DNA of 64,000 bases from Rubrivivax sp. (lineage in GTDB: Bacteria > Pseudomonadota > Gammaproteobacteria > Burkholderiales > Burkholderiaceae_C): assembly GCA_020248915.1 (NCBI GenBank), contig JADCGP010000022.1:37754-101753 (forward strand). Reading direction: 5' to 3'. The notes under the pieces are model-generated. The model had not been told where the DNA came from, searched no databases, and saw nothing but the letters and a program-made list of their open reading frames with translations. Position numbers and translations under genes: made by a program. How positions within the stretch are numbered: position 1 is the first letter of the stretch; each line of letters begins with the position of its first letter. This document shows, piece by piece, positions 17,771 through 26,791 of this stretch.

Positions 17771-19291
17771 ATGACCACCCTGCACGAACTGCTCGCCAGA
17801 GGTGGCGACGCCGCCATCGCGCTCGGCGCGCCCGGCCGCAGCGGCCTCACGCACGGCGCGCTGCGGGTCCTGATCGCGTCGACCCTCGCGCGCCTGAACG
17901 CGCTGGGCATCGGGCGCGGCGACCGGGTGGCGATCGTGCTCGACAACGGCCCGGAGATGGCGGCCTGCTTCGTCGCCTGCGCCTGCGGGGTCAGCAGCGC
18001 TCCGCTGAATCCGGCCTATCGCGAGGACGAGTTCGACTTCTACCTCTCGGACCTGCGCGCGAAGGCGCTGATCGTCGCCCGCGGCAGCACCTCGCCTGCG
18101 GTCGCGGTGGCCGAGCGGCACGGGGTGCGCGTGCTCGAACTCGTGGTGCCCGACGGCACCCCGGCCGGCGCCTTCGTGCTCGAGCCGCGAGAGGCATCGC
18201 GTGCAGGCCCCGCGGTGCAGGGCGGCATGGCCGAGGGGGCCGACATCTCGATGCTGCTGCACACCTCGGGCACGACCTCGCGCCCGAAGATCGTGCCGCT
18301 GACGCAGGCCAACCTGGCCGCCTCGGCCACCCACATCCGCGACACGCTGCGCCTGGCCCCTGGCGACCGCGGCCTGAACATCATGCCGCTGTTCCACATC
18401 CACGGCCTGATCGCCGGGGTGCTGGCGCCGCTGGCGGCGGGCTCGCAGGTGTTCTGCACGCCGGGCTTCAACGCGCTGAAGTTCTTCGCCTGGATGGAGG
18501 AGGCCGCGCCCACCTGGTACACGGCGGTGCCGACGATGCACCAGGCCATCCTGTCGCGCGCCGGCAAGAACGCCGACGTGATCGCGCGCCACCGGCTGCG
18601 CTTCCTGCGCTCGTCGTCCTCGTCGATCCCGCCGCAGGTCATCCGCGAGCTCGAGGAGACCTTCTGCGCGCCGCTGATCGAGAGCTACGGCATGACCGAG
18701 GCGGCGCACCAGATGGCCAGCAACCCGCTGCCGCCGGCGGTGCGCAAGCCTGGCAGCGTCGGGCTGGCGGCCGGCCCGGAGATCGCGATCATGGACGAGC
18801 AGGGCGGGCTGCTGCCGCGCGGCGCGGTCGGCGAGATCGTGATCCGCGGCCCGAACGTGACCTCCGGCTACGAGAACAATCCCAAGGCCAATGCCGAGGC
18901 CTTCGTCGGCGGCTGGTTCCGCACCGGCGACCAGGGCGTGATCGACGCCGACGGCTACCTGAGCCTGACCGGCCGGCTGAAGGAGATCATCAATCGTGGG
19001 GGCGAGAAGATCAGCCCGCGCGAGGTGGACGAGATCCTGATGGACCACCCGGCGGTGGCGCAGGTCGTCTGCTTCGGCATGCCGCACCCCAAGCTCGGCG
19101 AGGAGGTGGCCGCCGTGGTGGTGCTGCGCGAAGGCGCCGCGGTCACCGAGCGCGAGCTGCAGGCCTTCGTCGGCGGGCGCGCCGCCGACTTCAAGGTGCC
19201 GCGGCGCATCCTGTTCATGGACGAGATCCCCAAGGGCGCCACCGGCAAGCTGCAGCGCATCGGCCTGGCGGCCCGGCTGGGCCTGGGCTGA
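17771..19291 (+). CDS. acyl-CoA synthetase resembling oxalate-CoA ligase
   Basis: A 506-residue AMP-forming ligase of the ANL superfamily. The ATP-binding loop is TSGTTSRPKIVPLTQANL; ESYGMTEAAHQMASNPLPP and GRLKEIINRGGEKISPREVDE are the later conserved motifs, with the final catalytic Lys in KGATGKLQR. The MTEAAHQM-NPLPP stretch and overall length resemble oxalyl-CoA synthetases (plant AAE3, yeast Pcs60), which convert oxalate, CoA and ATP to oxalyl-CoA. Substrate assignment is by resemblance only. No oxalyl-CoA decarboxylase is present. The carrier genes that follow suggest that an imported carboxylate is its substrate. Confidence 0.82.
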   Translation: MTTLHELLARGGDAAIALGAPGRSGLTHGALRVLIASTLARLNALGIGRGDRVAIVLDNGPEMAACFVACACGVSSAPLNPAYREDEFDFYLSDLRAKALIVARGSTSPAVAVAERHGVRVLELVVPDGTPAGAFVLEPREASRAGPAVQGGMAEGADISMLLHTSGTTSRPKIVPLTQANLAASATHIRDTLRLAPGDRGLNIMPLFHIHGLIAGVLAPLAAGSQVFCTPGFNALKFFAWMEEAAPTWYTAVPTMHQAILSRAGKNADVIARHRLRFLRSSSSSIPPQVIRELEETFCAPLIESYGMTEAAHQMASNPLPPAVRKPGSVGLAAGPEIAIMDEQGGLLPRGAVGEIVIRGPNVTSGYENNPKANAEAFVGGWFRTGDQGVIDADGYLSLTGRLKEIINRGGEKISPREVDEILMDHPAVAQVVCFGMPHPKLGEEVAAVVVLREGAAVTERELQAFVGGRAADFKVPRRILFMDEIPKGATGKLQRIGLAARLGLG

Positions 19292-19446
19292 ACGCGCACC
19301 ACCCCAACCGACCACCCACGACATCCCGGAGGAAGACGCCCCGCACCACCCGACTGCCACCCGCCCCAGCATCGCCGGTCGACTCGCACCGCAGTTCCCG
19401 CGAGATGGCCCGCCCATGTGACTTCCCTCTGAATCTAGGAGACGAC

Positions 19447-20475
19447 ATGAGCCGGACCCTGAACTTCACGTCCCCCACGCGCGCCCGCAGCGCGCTCGCA
19501 TCCCTTCTGGCGGCCGCGGCCGCCGTCCTCGCCTGCGGCCCCGTGCGGGCCTGGGAGCCCACCAAGGCGGTCGAGTTCATCGTCCCCGCCGGCACCGGCG
19601 GCGGCGCCGACCAGATGGCCCGCTTCATCCAGGGCGTGGTGGCCAAGAATGGTCTGATGAAGCAGCCGATCGTCGTCGTCAACAAGGGCGGCGGCGCGGG
19701 TGCCGAGGGTTTCCTCGACGTCAAGAACGACAAGGCCAACCCGCACAAGATCGTCATCACGCTGTCGAACCTGTTCACGACGCCGCTGGGCACCGCGGTG
19801 CCGTTCAACTGGCGCGACATGACGCCGGTGTCGATGATGGCGCTCGACCAGTTCGTGCTGTGGGTCAACGCAGAGAGCCCGCACCAGACCGCGAAGGCCT
19901 TCTTCGACGCGCTGAAGGCCGGTCCCGACCGCGCGATGAAGATGGGTGGCACCGGCAGCAAGCAGGAAGACCAGATCATCACCGTGATGCTGGAGAAGGC
20001 CGCCGGGAAGAAGATGACCTACATCCCCTACGGCGGCGGCGGCCAGGTGGCCACGCAGCTGGTGGGCAAGCACGTCGACGCCACGGTCAACAACCCGATC
20101 GAGGCCGAGAGCCACTGGCGCGCCGGCAAGTTGCGGGCGCTCTGTGTCTTCGACGCGCAGCCGCTGCCCTACAAGGACAAGGTCACCGACAAGCAGTCCT
20201 GGGCCAACCTGCCGACCTGCCGCAGCGCGGGCATCCCGGTCGAGTACGTGATGCTGCGCGGCATCTTCATGCCGCCCGGCATCACGCCCGAGCAGCAGAA
20301 GTTCTACGTCGACCTGATGGCCAGGGTGCGAGCGCTGCCGGAGTGGAAGGACTTCATGACCAAGGGCGCGTTCAACCAGACGACGATGAGCGGCCAGGCC
20401 TACTTCGACTGGCTCGGCCGCACGGAGCAGCAGCACCGCGTCCTGATGCGCGAGGCCGGCTTCCTGGCCAACTGA
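19447..20475 (+). CDS. TctC/Bug-type periplasmic carboxylate receptor
   Basis: A 342-residue receptor of the tripartite tricarboxylate transporter (TTT) family. AGGAG sits seven bases before the ATG. The signal peptide ends near VRAW (about 35), then the mature start KAVEFIVPAGTGGGADQMAR matches the family's ligand-loop region, as does YIPYGGGGQVATQLVGKHVDATVNNP. It is followed directly by tctB- and tctA-like genes, so this is a complete carrier. The ligand is a carboxylate of unknown identity. Confidence 0.9.
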   Translation: MSRTLNFTSPTRARSALASLLAAAAAVLACGPVRAWEPTKAVEFIVPAGTGGGADQMARFIQGVVAKNGLMKQPIVVVNKGGGAGAEGFLDVKNDKANPHKIVITLSNLFTTPLGTAVPFNWRDMTPVSMMALDQFVLWVNAESPHQTAKAFFDALKAGPDRAMKMGGTGSKQEDQIITVMLEKAAGKKMTYIPYGGGGQVATQLVGKHVDATVNNPIEAESHWRAGKLRALCVFDAQPLPYKDKVTDKQSWANLPTCRSAGIPVEYVMLRGIFMPPGITPEQQKFYVDLMARVRALPEWKDFMTKGAFNQTTMSGQAYFDWLGRTEQQHRVLMREAGFLAN

Positions 20476-20497
20476 TCCGCCGCTGCGGGAGACCCCG

Positions 20498-21040
20498 ATG
20501 AACGACGCCAATCACGGCGCCGGCACCGGTGCCGTCGACGGCGCCGGCGCCGATCGAGGCGACCGCCCGGTCGCCACGCGCTGGCCCGAGATCGTCACTG
20601 CCGGCGTGCTGGCCCTGGTCGCCGTGCTGGTGATCGTCGACAGCCTGCGCGTGGGCATCGGCTGGGCCGACGACGGACCGCGCGCCGGCTACTTCCCCTT
20701 CTACATCGGCGTGGCGCTGCTGGCGGCCAGCGCCTGGACACTGGTCGCGCAGCTGCGCGCCTGGAGCCGGGTGCAGGTCTTCGCCACGCGCGCCGAGCTC
20801 GGCCGCGTGCTGACCGTTCTGTGGCCGCTGGTGGTGTACGTGGTGCTGATCAAGCTGCTCGGCATCTACGTCGCGTCGGCGATCCTGATCGGGTTCTTCA
20901 TGACGCGGCACGGCCGGCACCGCTGGTTCGTCACCGCCGGTATTGCGCTCGGCGTGCCGCTCGCCTTCTTCCTCGTCTTCGAGCGCTGGTTCGTCGTGCC
21001 TCTGCCCAAGGGCCCGCTCGAGGCGTTGCTGGGGTTCTGA
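20498..21040 (+). CDS. TTT carrier small membrane subunit (TctB-like)
   Basis: A 180-residue membrane protein with about four hydrophobic segments and a Gly/Ala/Asp-rich soluble N-terminus of about 25 residues. Length and place between receptor and large permease identify it as the TctB-type subunit; sequence conservation in this subunit is low. One base separates its stop from the tctA-like start. Confidence 0.85.
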   Translation: MNDANHGAGTGAVDGAGADRGDRPVATRWPEIVTAGVLALVAVLVIVDSLRVGIGWADDGPRAGYFPFYIGVALLAASAWTLVAQLRAWSRVQVFATRAELGRVLTVLWPLVVYVVLIKLLGIYVASAILIGFFMTRHGRHRWFVTAGIALGVPLAFFLVFERWFVVPLPKGPLEALLGF

Positions 21041-21041
21041 G

Positions 21042-22559
21042 ATGGGCGAACTGCAGAACCTCCTCCAGGGCTTCGGCGTCGCGCTGACGCTACCCAACCT
21101 CGGCTTCATGCTGATCGGCCTGACGCTGGGCGTGCTGATCGGCGTGCTGCCGGGTCTGGGTGGCGCCAACGGTGTGGCGATCCTGCTGCCGCTCACCTTC
21201 GGCATGAATCCCACCAGCGCGATCATCATGCTGTCGTGCATCTACTGGGGTGCGCTGTTCGGCGGGGCGATCACGTCGATCCTGTTCAACATCCCCGGCG
21301 AGCCTTGGAGCGTGGCGACCACCTTCGACGGCTACCCGATGGCTCAGCAGGGCCGGGCGGCGCAGGCGCTGACGGCGGCCTTCACGTCGAGCTTCGTCGG
21401 CGCCATCTTCGCGGTGGCGCTGATCACCTTCCTCGCGCCGCTGGTGGCGCAGTTCGCGCTGAAGTTCGGCCCGGCGGAGTTCTTCGCCGTGCAGCTGCTC
21501 ACCTTCTGCAGCTTCGTCGGCATGAGCAAGGAGCCGGCGGCCAAGACGATCGCGGCCATGATGCTCGGCTTCGCGCTCGCGGCGGTCGGCATGGACGCGG
21601 TCACCGGCCAGCTGCGGATGACCTACGGCGTGCCCGAGCTGCTCAAGGGCTTCGACTTCCTGATCGCCGTGATCGGCCTGTTCGGCATCGGCGAGATCCT
21701 GCTGACGATGGAGGAAGGCCTGGCCTTCAAGGGCAAGAGCGCCAAGATCCGCTTCGGCGTCGTGCTGCAGACCTGGAAGGAGCTGTTCGCGCACTGGAAG
21801 CTGTTCCTGCGCAGCACGCTGGTGGGGTGCTGGATGGGCGTCACCCCGGGCGGCGCCACGCCGGCCAGCTTCATGAGCTACGGCATCGCGCGCCGCATGT
21901 CGAAGAACCCCGAGGAGTTCGGCAAGGGCCGCATCGAGGGCGTGGTCGCGCCGGAGACCGCGGCGCACGCCGCCGGCACGTCGGCGCTGCTGCCGATGCT
22001 CACGCTCGGCATCCCGGGCTCGCCGACTGCGGCGGTGCTGCTGGGCGGCCTGCTGATCTGGGGCCTGCAGCCGGGGCCGATGCTCTTCGTCGAGCAGAAG
22101 GACTTCGTCTGGGGCCTGATCGCCAGCATGTACATCGGCAACATCGTCGGCCTGATCGTCGTGCTGACGACGGTGCCCTGGTGGGCCGCGATCCTGCGCA
22201 TCCCGTTCTCGATCATCGGGCCTGTGATCATCGCCATCTGCGCGATCGGCGCCTACACGGTGAACAGCTCTTTCTTCGACGTCGCCGTGATGATGGTGTT
22301 CGGCGTGCTCGGCTACCTGTTCAAGAAGCTGAAGTACCCGCTCGCGCCGCTGGTGCTCGCGCTGGTGCTCGGCGACATGGCCGAGTCGAGCTTCCGCCAG
22401 GCGATGCTGCTCAGCCAGGGCAGCCTCGCGATCTTCTGGAGCAACCCGCTGGTGGGCAGCATCGCCGGCCTGGCGCTGCTGATGCTGGCCTGGCCGCTGG
22501 TGGGCGTCGCCAAGGGCTTGCTGCGCGGCACCGCGCTGTACAAGGGGGTTTCGGGATGA
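21042..22559 (+). CDS. TTT carrier large permease (TctA-like)
   Basis: A 505-residue polytopic membrane protein of the TctA family. GVLIGVLPGLGGANGVAILLP near the N-terminus and MLTLGIPGSPTAAVLLGGL in the middle are the two conserved Gly/Pro-rich repeats thought to form the transport path. EPWSVATTFDGYPMAQQGRA is also family-like. The stop overlaps the next start by 4 bp, tying the reductase-like gene to the carrier. Confidence 0.92.
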   Translation: MGELQNLLQGFGVALTLPNLGFMLIGLTLGVLIGVLPGLGGANGVAILLPLTFGMNPTSAIIMLSCIYWGALFGGAITSILFNIPGEPWSVATTFDGYPMAQQGRAAQALTAAFTSSFVGAIFAVALITFLAPLVAQFALKFGPAEFFAVQLLTFCSFVGMSKEPAAKTIAAMMLGFALAAVGMDAVTGQLRMTYGVPELLKGFDFLIAVIGLFGIGEILLTMEEGLAFKGKSAKIRFGVVLQTWKELFAHWKLFLRSTLVGCWMGVTPGGATPASFMSYGIARRMSKNPEEFGKGRIEGVVAPETAAHAAGTSALLPMLTLGIPGSPTAAVLLGGLLIWGLQPGPMLFVEQKDFVWGLIASMYIGNIVGLIVVLTTVPWWAAILRIPFSIIGPVIIAICAIGAYTVNSSFFDVAVMMVFGVLGYLFKKLKYPLAPLVLALVLGDMAESSFRQAMLLSQGSLAIFWSNPLVGSIAGLALLMLAWPLVGVAKGLLRGTALYKGVSG

Positions 22560-23563
22560 GGCTCGCGGTGGTCGGGGCCGGGGGCATCGGCGGCTACCTC
22601 GGCACGAAGCTGGCGCTGGCCGGCGAGGACGTGACCTTCGTCGCCCGCAACCGCAACCTCGAGGCGATCAACGCCCGCGGCTTCCGCCTGCAGCTCGAGG
22701 ATGGCAGCGAGCTGCACGCGGCGAACGTGCGCGCGGTTGCCGTGCCTGCCGATGCCGGCCCGCAGGACGCCGTGCTGCTGGCGGTGAAGGCTCACCAGCT
22801 GGCCGAGCTGCTGCCGGCGCTGCGCGGTCTGTTCGGGCCCGAGACGATGGTGGTGTCGATGATCAACGGGGTGCCCTGGTGGTACTTCCACCGGCTCGTC
22901 GGCCCGTACGAGGGGCGCAGGCTCGAGAGCGTCGACCCCGGCGGCGTGATCGCCAGCCACATCGAGCCCGAGCGCGTGATCGGCAGCGTCGTCTACCCCG
23001 CGGCAGAGCTCGTCTCCCCGGGGGTGGTGCGCCTGATCGAGGGCAACCGCTTCACGCTCGGCGAGCCCGGTGGCGAGCGCACGCCGCGCATCGAGGCGCT
23101 GTCGACGGCGTTTATGAAGGCCGGCTTCAAGGCGCCGGTGAGCAAGGACATTCGGGCCGAGATCTGGGTCAAGCTGTGGGGCAACCTGAGTCTGAACCCG
23201 ATCAGTGCGCTGACGCAGATGACGCTGGAGGAGATCTGCCGCTTCGCGCCCACGCGGCAGCTGGTGGCGTCGATGATGGCCGAGGCGCAGCAGGTGGCCG
23301 AGAAGCTCGGCACGCGGTTCAAGATCAGCGTGGAGCAGCGCATCGCCGGCGCCGAGGCCGTGGGTGCGCACAAGACGTCGATGCTGCAGGATCTTCAGGC
23401 CGGCCGCGCGCTGGAGCTGGCGGCGCTGGTGGGTGCGGTGGTGGAGCTGGCCGCGATCACCGGCACGCCGGTGCCGCACGTGGCTGCGATCCACGCCGCT
23501 GCGCTCGGCCTCGCGCACAAGATGGCGCAGGAACGTTCGGTCCTGGTGCCTCGTCCTGCCTGA
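22556..23563 (+). CDS. ketopantoate reductase (PanE/ApbA) family protein
   Basis: A 335-residue NADP-dependent reductase-like protein. The N-terminal Rossmann motif is GAGGIGGYLG; the C-terminal helical domain contains WVKLWGNLSLNPISALT, where the catalytic Lys of the family lies. Many members outside pantothenate loci reduce other 2-keto acids. Coupling to a carboxylate carrier by a 4-bp overlap suggests it acts on the imported compound or a product rather than in coenzyme A synthesis. This is inference. Confidence 0.85.
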   Translation: MRLAVVGAGGIGGYLGTKLALAGEDVTFVARNRNLEAINARGFRLQLEDGSELHAANVRAVAVPADAGPQDAVLLAVKAHQLAELLPALRGLFGPETMVVSMINGVPWWYFHRLVGPYEGRRLESVDPGGVIASHIEPERVIGSVVYPAAELVSPGVVRLIEGNRFTLGEPGGERTPRIEALSTAFMKAGFKAPVSKDIRAEIWVKLWGNLSLNPISALTQMTLEEICRFAPTRQLVASMMAEAQQVAEKLGTRFKISVEQRIAGAEAVGAHKTSMLQDLQAGRALELAALVGAVVELAAITGTPVPHVAAIHAAALGLAHKMAQERSVLVPRPA

Positions 23564-23617
23564 GAGGGTGAGAGGCGCGCCGGCCACCCAGGCCGCGCGG
23601 CCCGCTCGCTCTCTCAG
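23560..23617. terminator. long imperfect hairpin between convergent genes
   Basis: CTGAGAG (23560-23566) and CTCTCAG (23611-23617) are exact complements and enclose a GC-rich, partly self-complementary centre. The position between convergent stops fits a bidirectional terminator. There is no U-tract. Confidence 0.35.
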
Positions 23618-24024
23618 TGATCGCGCCGGCTGCGGCCGTCCGGCGGTTCGCCGCCCGGTGCGCGCGGAGGTCCGTCGCCAGGCCGGCCGGCGTCGTCGCG
23701 GCCCGGGCCGCCGCTGTCCTCGTCGCCGACCGCGTCGCGGTCCCGGCGGCGGTTGCCGAAGGCCTGCGGCCGCAACACGTTGCCCTCGCGCGCAGTGCCT
23801 GCGCCCGGACGGCGAGCGCGCCGGATCAGTTCGTCGGCCTCGCGCCGCGCCTGGCCGCTCAGCCGGCGCTGCCGCCACAGCGACCGTGCCCGCTGCGACA
23901 GACGTCGGCCGTGGTGCTGCAGCGTCGCGTCGAGCCGCTGTCGGCGGTGCTCGCCGAGGGCCATGCGCACCAGCGCGGCCACGCAGGCGAGCAGGACGAC
24001 GGCGGCGAGGATCTCGGAGCCCAT
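23614..24024 (-). CDS. small membrane-anchored basic protein, unknown
   Basis: A 136-residue protein. One N-terminal hydrophobic helix (MGSEILAAVVLLACVAALV) is followed by a very Arg-rich region with helical SLWRQRRLSGQARREADELIRRAR, then a disordered tail rich in Gly, Pro, Asp and Arg. No family is recognised. It is 166 bases downstream of the response regulator on the same strand. In DNA of this GC content a chance ORF is possible, but the clean membrane segment favours a real gene. Confidence 0.5.
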   Translation of the reverse strand: MGSEILAAVVLLACVAALVRMALGEHRRQRLDATLQHHGRRLSQRARSLWRQRRLSGQARREADELIRRARRPGAGTAREGNVLRPQAFGNRRRDRDAVGDEDSGGPGRDDAGRPGDGPPRAPGGEPPDGRSRRDH

Positions 24025-24190
24025 GGCGATTGCGGAGTGGGGCAGGTCGGCAGGACGGCGCTGGAAGGCGTGGTGGTGCGTTGGTGCGGTGGGGCGGTCG
24101 GGCCCGACGCTGCGATCGGTGTCCGGACCGCGGCGCGCCGGTGCCCTGGCACCCGCGCCGACCCGATCCGGACCCGCCGCGAACCGGCCG

Positions 24191-24925
24191 CTAGACCAAC
24201 CCCTGCTTGGTTGCCAGCACCGCCGCCTCGGCGCGGCTGGACACGTTGAGCTTGCGGTAGATCGACTTGATGTGGTCGTTGACGGTGAACCACTTGATGC
24301 CCATCAGCCCGGCGATCTCCTTGATCGTGAAGCCCTTGCTCAGGTAGGTGAGCACCTCGGTCTCGCGCGGGGTCAGACGCTCGGTGTCGGGCGGCGGCTC
24401 GCCGTGGGCGGGCCGCGCGGCGTCCAGGCTGCCCGGCTGCGTGATGAACGCGCCGGGGCTGGTCGCCGGCGCGTCGGCCGCCGCGCCCTGCCGGAAGTGC
24501 GAGAGCAGGCGACGGGCGATCGCCGGCGAGAGCGGCGGCTGGCCGCGGACGATCTTCTGCAGCTCCTCGACCAGCACCTCGAAGCGGTCTTCCTTCAGCA
24601 GGTAGCCGTCGGCGCCGTGCTGGAGCGCCGGGAAGAGGTGCTCGTCGTCGGAGTACAGCGTGGCGACGATCTTGGTGGCCGGGTAGTGCACCAGCTCCGA
24701 CAGCAGCTCCATGCCGTTGCCGTCGGGCAGCTCGAGGTCGATCAGGATCAGCCGGTACGGGTCCGCCCCCGGCGCGCTGGCGGCCGCGCCGAGGTGGCGG
24801 CGCGCGGTCTCCAGGTCACCGGCCTCGCTGATCTGCTGGGCGTCGCTGAAGCTCTCGCGGACGACGCGGCACAGGAAGGCGCGCGCCACCGGGTTGTCTT
24901 CGATGATCAGGACCTTGACGGCCAT
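24191..24925 (-). CDS. response regulator with LuxR-type DNA-binding domain
   Basis: A 244-residue two-domain regulator. The receiver domain has the acidic pair in IIEDN, the phospho-acceptor Asp in LILIDLELPDGNG, Thr in VATLYSDDEH and Lys in YLLKED. After a 45-residue Pro/Ala linker comes the LuxR helix-turn-helix: LTPRETEVLTYLSKGFTIKEIA and FTVNDHIKSIYRKLNV. No histidine kinase gene is adjacent, so it is an orphan in this window. It is 121 bases downstream of the quinone oxidoreductase and probably has its own promoter. Confidence 0.92.
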   Translation of the reverse strand: MAVKVLIIEDNPVARAFLCRVVRESFSDAQQISEAGDLETARRHLGAAASAPGADPYRLILIDLELPDGNGMELLSELVHYPATKIVATLYSDDEHLFPALQHGADGYLLKEDRFEVLVEELQKIVRGQPPLSPAIARRLLSHFRQGAAADAPATSPGAFITQPGSLDAARPAHGEPPPDTERLTPRETEVLTYLSKGFTIKEIAGLMGIKWFTVNDHIKSIYRKLNVSSRAEAAVLATKQGLV

Positions 24926-25046
24926 CGCCGGGCTCTCCCTCGCAGGCGTCGCGCGCCTGCTTTGCGCCGGATGCTAGCGCGGCGGCGGCGCGGTGGACCC
25001 CGGGGCCTTCCTCGGGGGCGCGCCGAACCGCCGCCAGAGCCCCGAT

Positions 25047-26039
25047 TCAGGGGTTGACCAGCACCACCTTGCCGCAGACGCGGCGCGACGCCATGCGCTC
25101 GTAGGCGGCACGGATCTCGGCCATCGGCAGCGTGCAGTCCACCGCCGGCTGCAGCCGGCCCTCGGCGTGCCAGCGCAGCAGCTGCGCGATCGCCTGCGCG
25201 TGGGCACCAGGCTCGCGGCGGACGAACTCGCCCCAGAACACGCCGACCAGCGATGCGCCCTTGAGCAGTGCCAGGTTCAGGGGCAGCGCCGGGATGGCGC
25301 CGCCGGCGAAGCCGACGACGAGGTAGCGGCCGCGCCAGCCGATGGAGCGGAACGCCGGCTCGGCGAGCTCGCCGCCCACCGGGTCGTAGATCACGTCCGG
25401 GCCCTTGCCGTCGGTGGCCGCCTTGACGGCCTCGCGAAACGTGGTCGCGTCGAAGGGCGCACCGCCGTAGACGATGGTCGCGTCGGCGCCGAGTCCGGTG
25501 CAGAACGCCGCCTTGGCCTCGCTGCCGACCGCAGCGACGACGCGCGCGCCGGCCGCCTTGGCGATCTGGATCGCCGCCGTGCCCACGCCGCCGGCGGCGC
25601 CGAGCACGAGCACGGTCTCGCCGGGCTGCAGCGCGGCGCGGTCGACCAGGGCGTGGTGCGAGGTGCCATAGGTGAAGGCGAAGGCCGCGCCCTGCACCGG
25701 GTCGAAGCCGGAAGGCAACGGCAGCACCGCGGCGGCCGGCACGACCGCGTGCGTGCCGAAGCCGCCGCTGGAGCCCATCGCGGCGACGAGCTGTCCCGGC
25801 ACGGGCTGCGTCACCCCGGCGCCGACCGCGTCGACCGTGCCGCAGAACTCCGAGCCGGGCACGAAGGGCAGCGGCGGCTTGAACTGGTACTGGCCGCGCA
25901 CGGTCAGCAGGTCGGGGAAGTTCAGGCTCGCGGCGCGGATCGCGATGCGCACCTGCCCGGGCCCCGGCTCGGGCGTGGGCAGTTCCTTCCAGGTGAGGGC
26001 CTCGACGCCCTCGAGCTTCTCGCACAGCCAGGCGTGCAT
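25047..26039 (-). CDS. NADPH:quinone oxidoreductase family protein
   Basis: A 330-residue zinc-independent medium-chain dehydrogenase/reductase. It has the N-terminal AASLNFPDLLTVRGQYQ typical of quinone oxidoreductases, PGSEFCGTVDAVGAGV, and the nucleotide-binding motif LVLGAAGGVGTAAIQIAKAA. The ATG at 26039 lies 29 bases after livF, so it is probably the last gene of the Liv-type operon. The substrate is unknown; many relatives reduce enoyl or quinone groups, and operon context hints at catabolism of the imported compound. Confidence 0.88.
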   Translation of the reverse strand: MHAWLCEKLEGVEALTWKELPTPEPGPGQVRIAIRAASLNFPDLLTVRGQYQFKPPLPFVPGSEFCGTVDAVGAGVTQPVPGQLVAAMGSSGGFGTHAVVPAAAVLPLPSGFDPVQGAAFAFTYGTSHHALVDRAALQPGETVLVLGAAGGVGTAAIQIAKAAGARVVAAVGSEAKAAFCTGLGADATIVYGGAPFDATTFREAVKAATDGKGPDVIYDPVGGELAEPAFRSIGWRGRYLVVGFAGGAIPALPLNLALLKGASLVGVFWGEFVRREPGAHAQAIAQLLRWHAEGRLQPAVDCTLPMAEIRAAYERMASRRVCGKVVLVNP

Positions 26040-26068
26040 CGGTGGTCCTCTTTCGGTTGGGGGGTGAA

Positions 26069-26788
26069 TCAGACGCCGAGCAGCGACGCGAGCTCGGGTG
26101 CCTCGCGAAGCGCGGCGGCGTCGCCCTGCAGCACGACGCGGCCCTTCTGCAGCACCAGCGCGCGGTCGGCCTGCGCCAGCACCTTGCGGTAGTCGCGGTC
26201 GACGATCAGCGTGGCGATGCCGCTCGTGCGGATCTGGCCTATGACGCGCCAGATCTCGGCCACGATCAGCGGCGCCAGGCCCTCGGTGGCCTCGTCCAGG
26301 ATCACCAGCCGCGGCTGGGTCAGCAGCGCGCGGCCGATCGACAGCATCTGCTGCTCGCCGCCGGACAGCTGGGCGCCGAGGTGGCCGAGCCGCTCCTGCA
26401 GCCGCGGGAAGGTCTGCAGCACGCGCTCGAGCGACCAACCGCGCGCGCCGCCGGCGGGCGCCGGCCGGGCCGCCATCACCAGGTTCTCGCGCACGCTCAG
26501 GTTGGGGAAGATGCCCCGGCCCTCGGGCACGTAGGCCACGCCGCGGCGGGCGACCTCGTGCGGGCGGGCGCGGCTCATGTCGTGGCCGTCGAGTGCGATG
26601 CGGCCCTCGCGCTGCGGCACGTGGCCGAGCAAAGTGCGGATCAGCGTGCTCTTGCCCATGCCGTTGCGGCCGAGCAGGCCGACCGTCTCGCCGCGCGCGA
26701 TGTCGAGGTCGACCCCATGCAACACATGGCTGGAGCCGTACCAGGCGTGCACGCCGCGCGCGCTCAGGATCGGATCGGTCCCGGCCAT
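26069..26788 (-). CDS. livF: branched-chain amino acid-type ABC ATPase LivF
   Basis: A 239-residue ATPase. Walker A is GRNGMGKST, the signature LSGGEQQM, and Walker B is followed by EATEGLAPLI, which is diagnostic of LivF. YVPEGRGIFPNLSVRENL is also typical. It follows livG by three bases. Transported ligands of this family include amino acids, amides, urea and aromatic acids, so the name refers to the family rather than to leucine uptake. Confidence 0.92.
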   Translation of the reverse strand: MAGTDPILSARGVHAWYGSSHVLHGVDLDIARGETVGLLGRNGMGKSTLIRTLLGHVPQREGRIALDGHDMSRARPHEVARRGVAYVPEGRGIFPNLSVRENLVMAARPAPAGGARGWSLERVLQTFPRLQERLGHLGAQLSGGEQQMLSIGRALLTQPRLVILDEATEGLAPLIVAEIWRVIGQIRTSGIATLIVDRDYRKVLAQADRALVLQKGRVVLQGDAAALREAPELASLLGV

Positions 26789-26791
26789 CGC

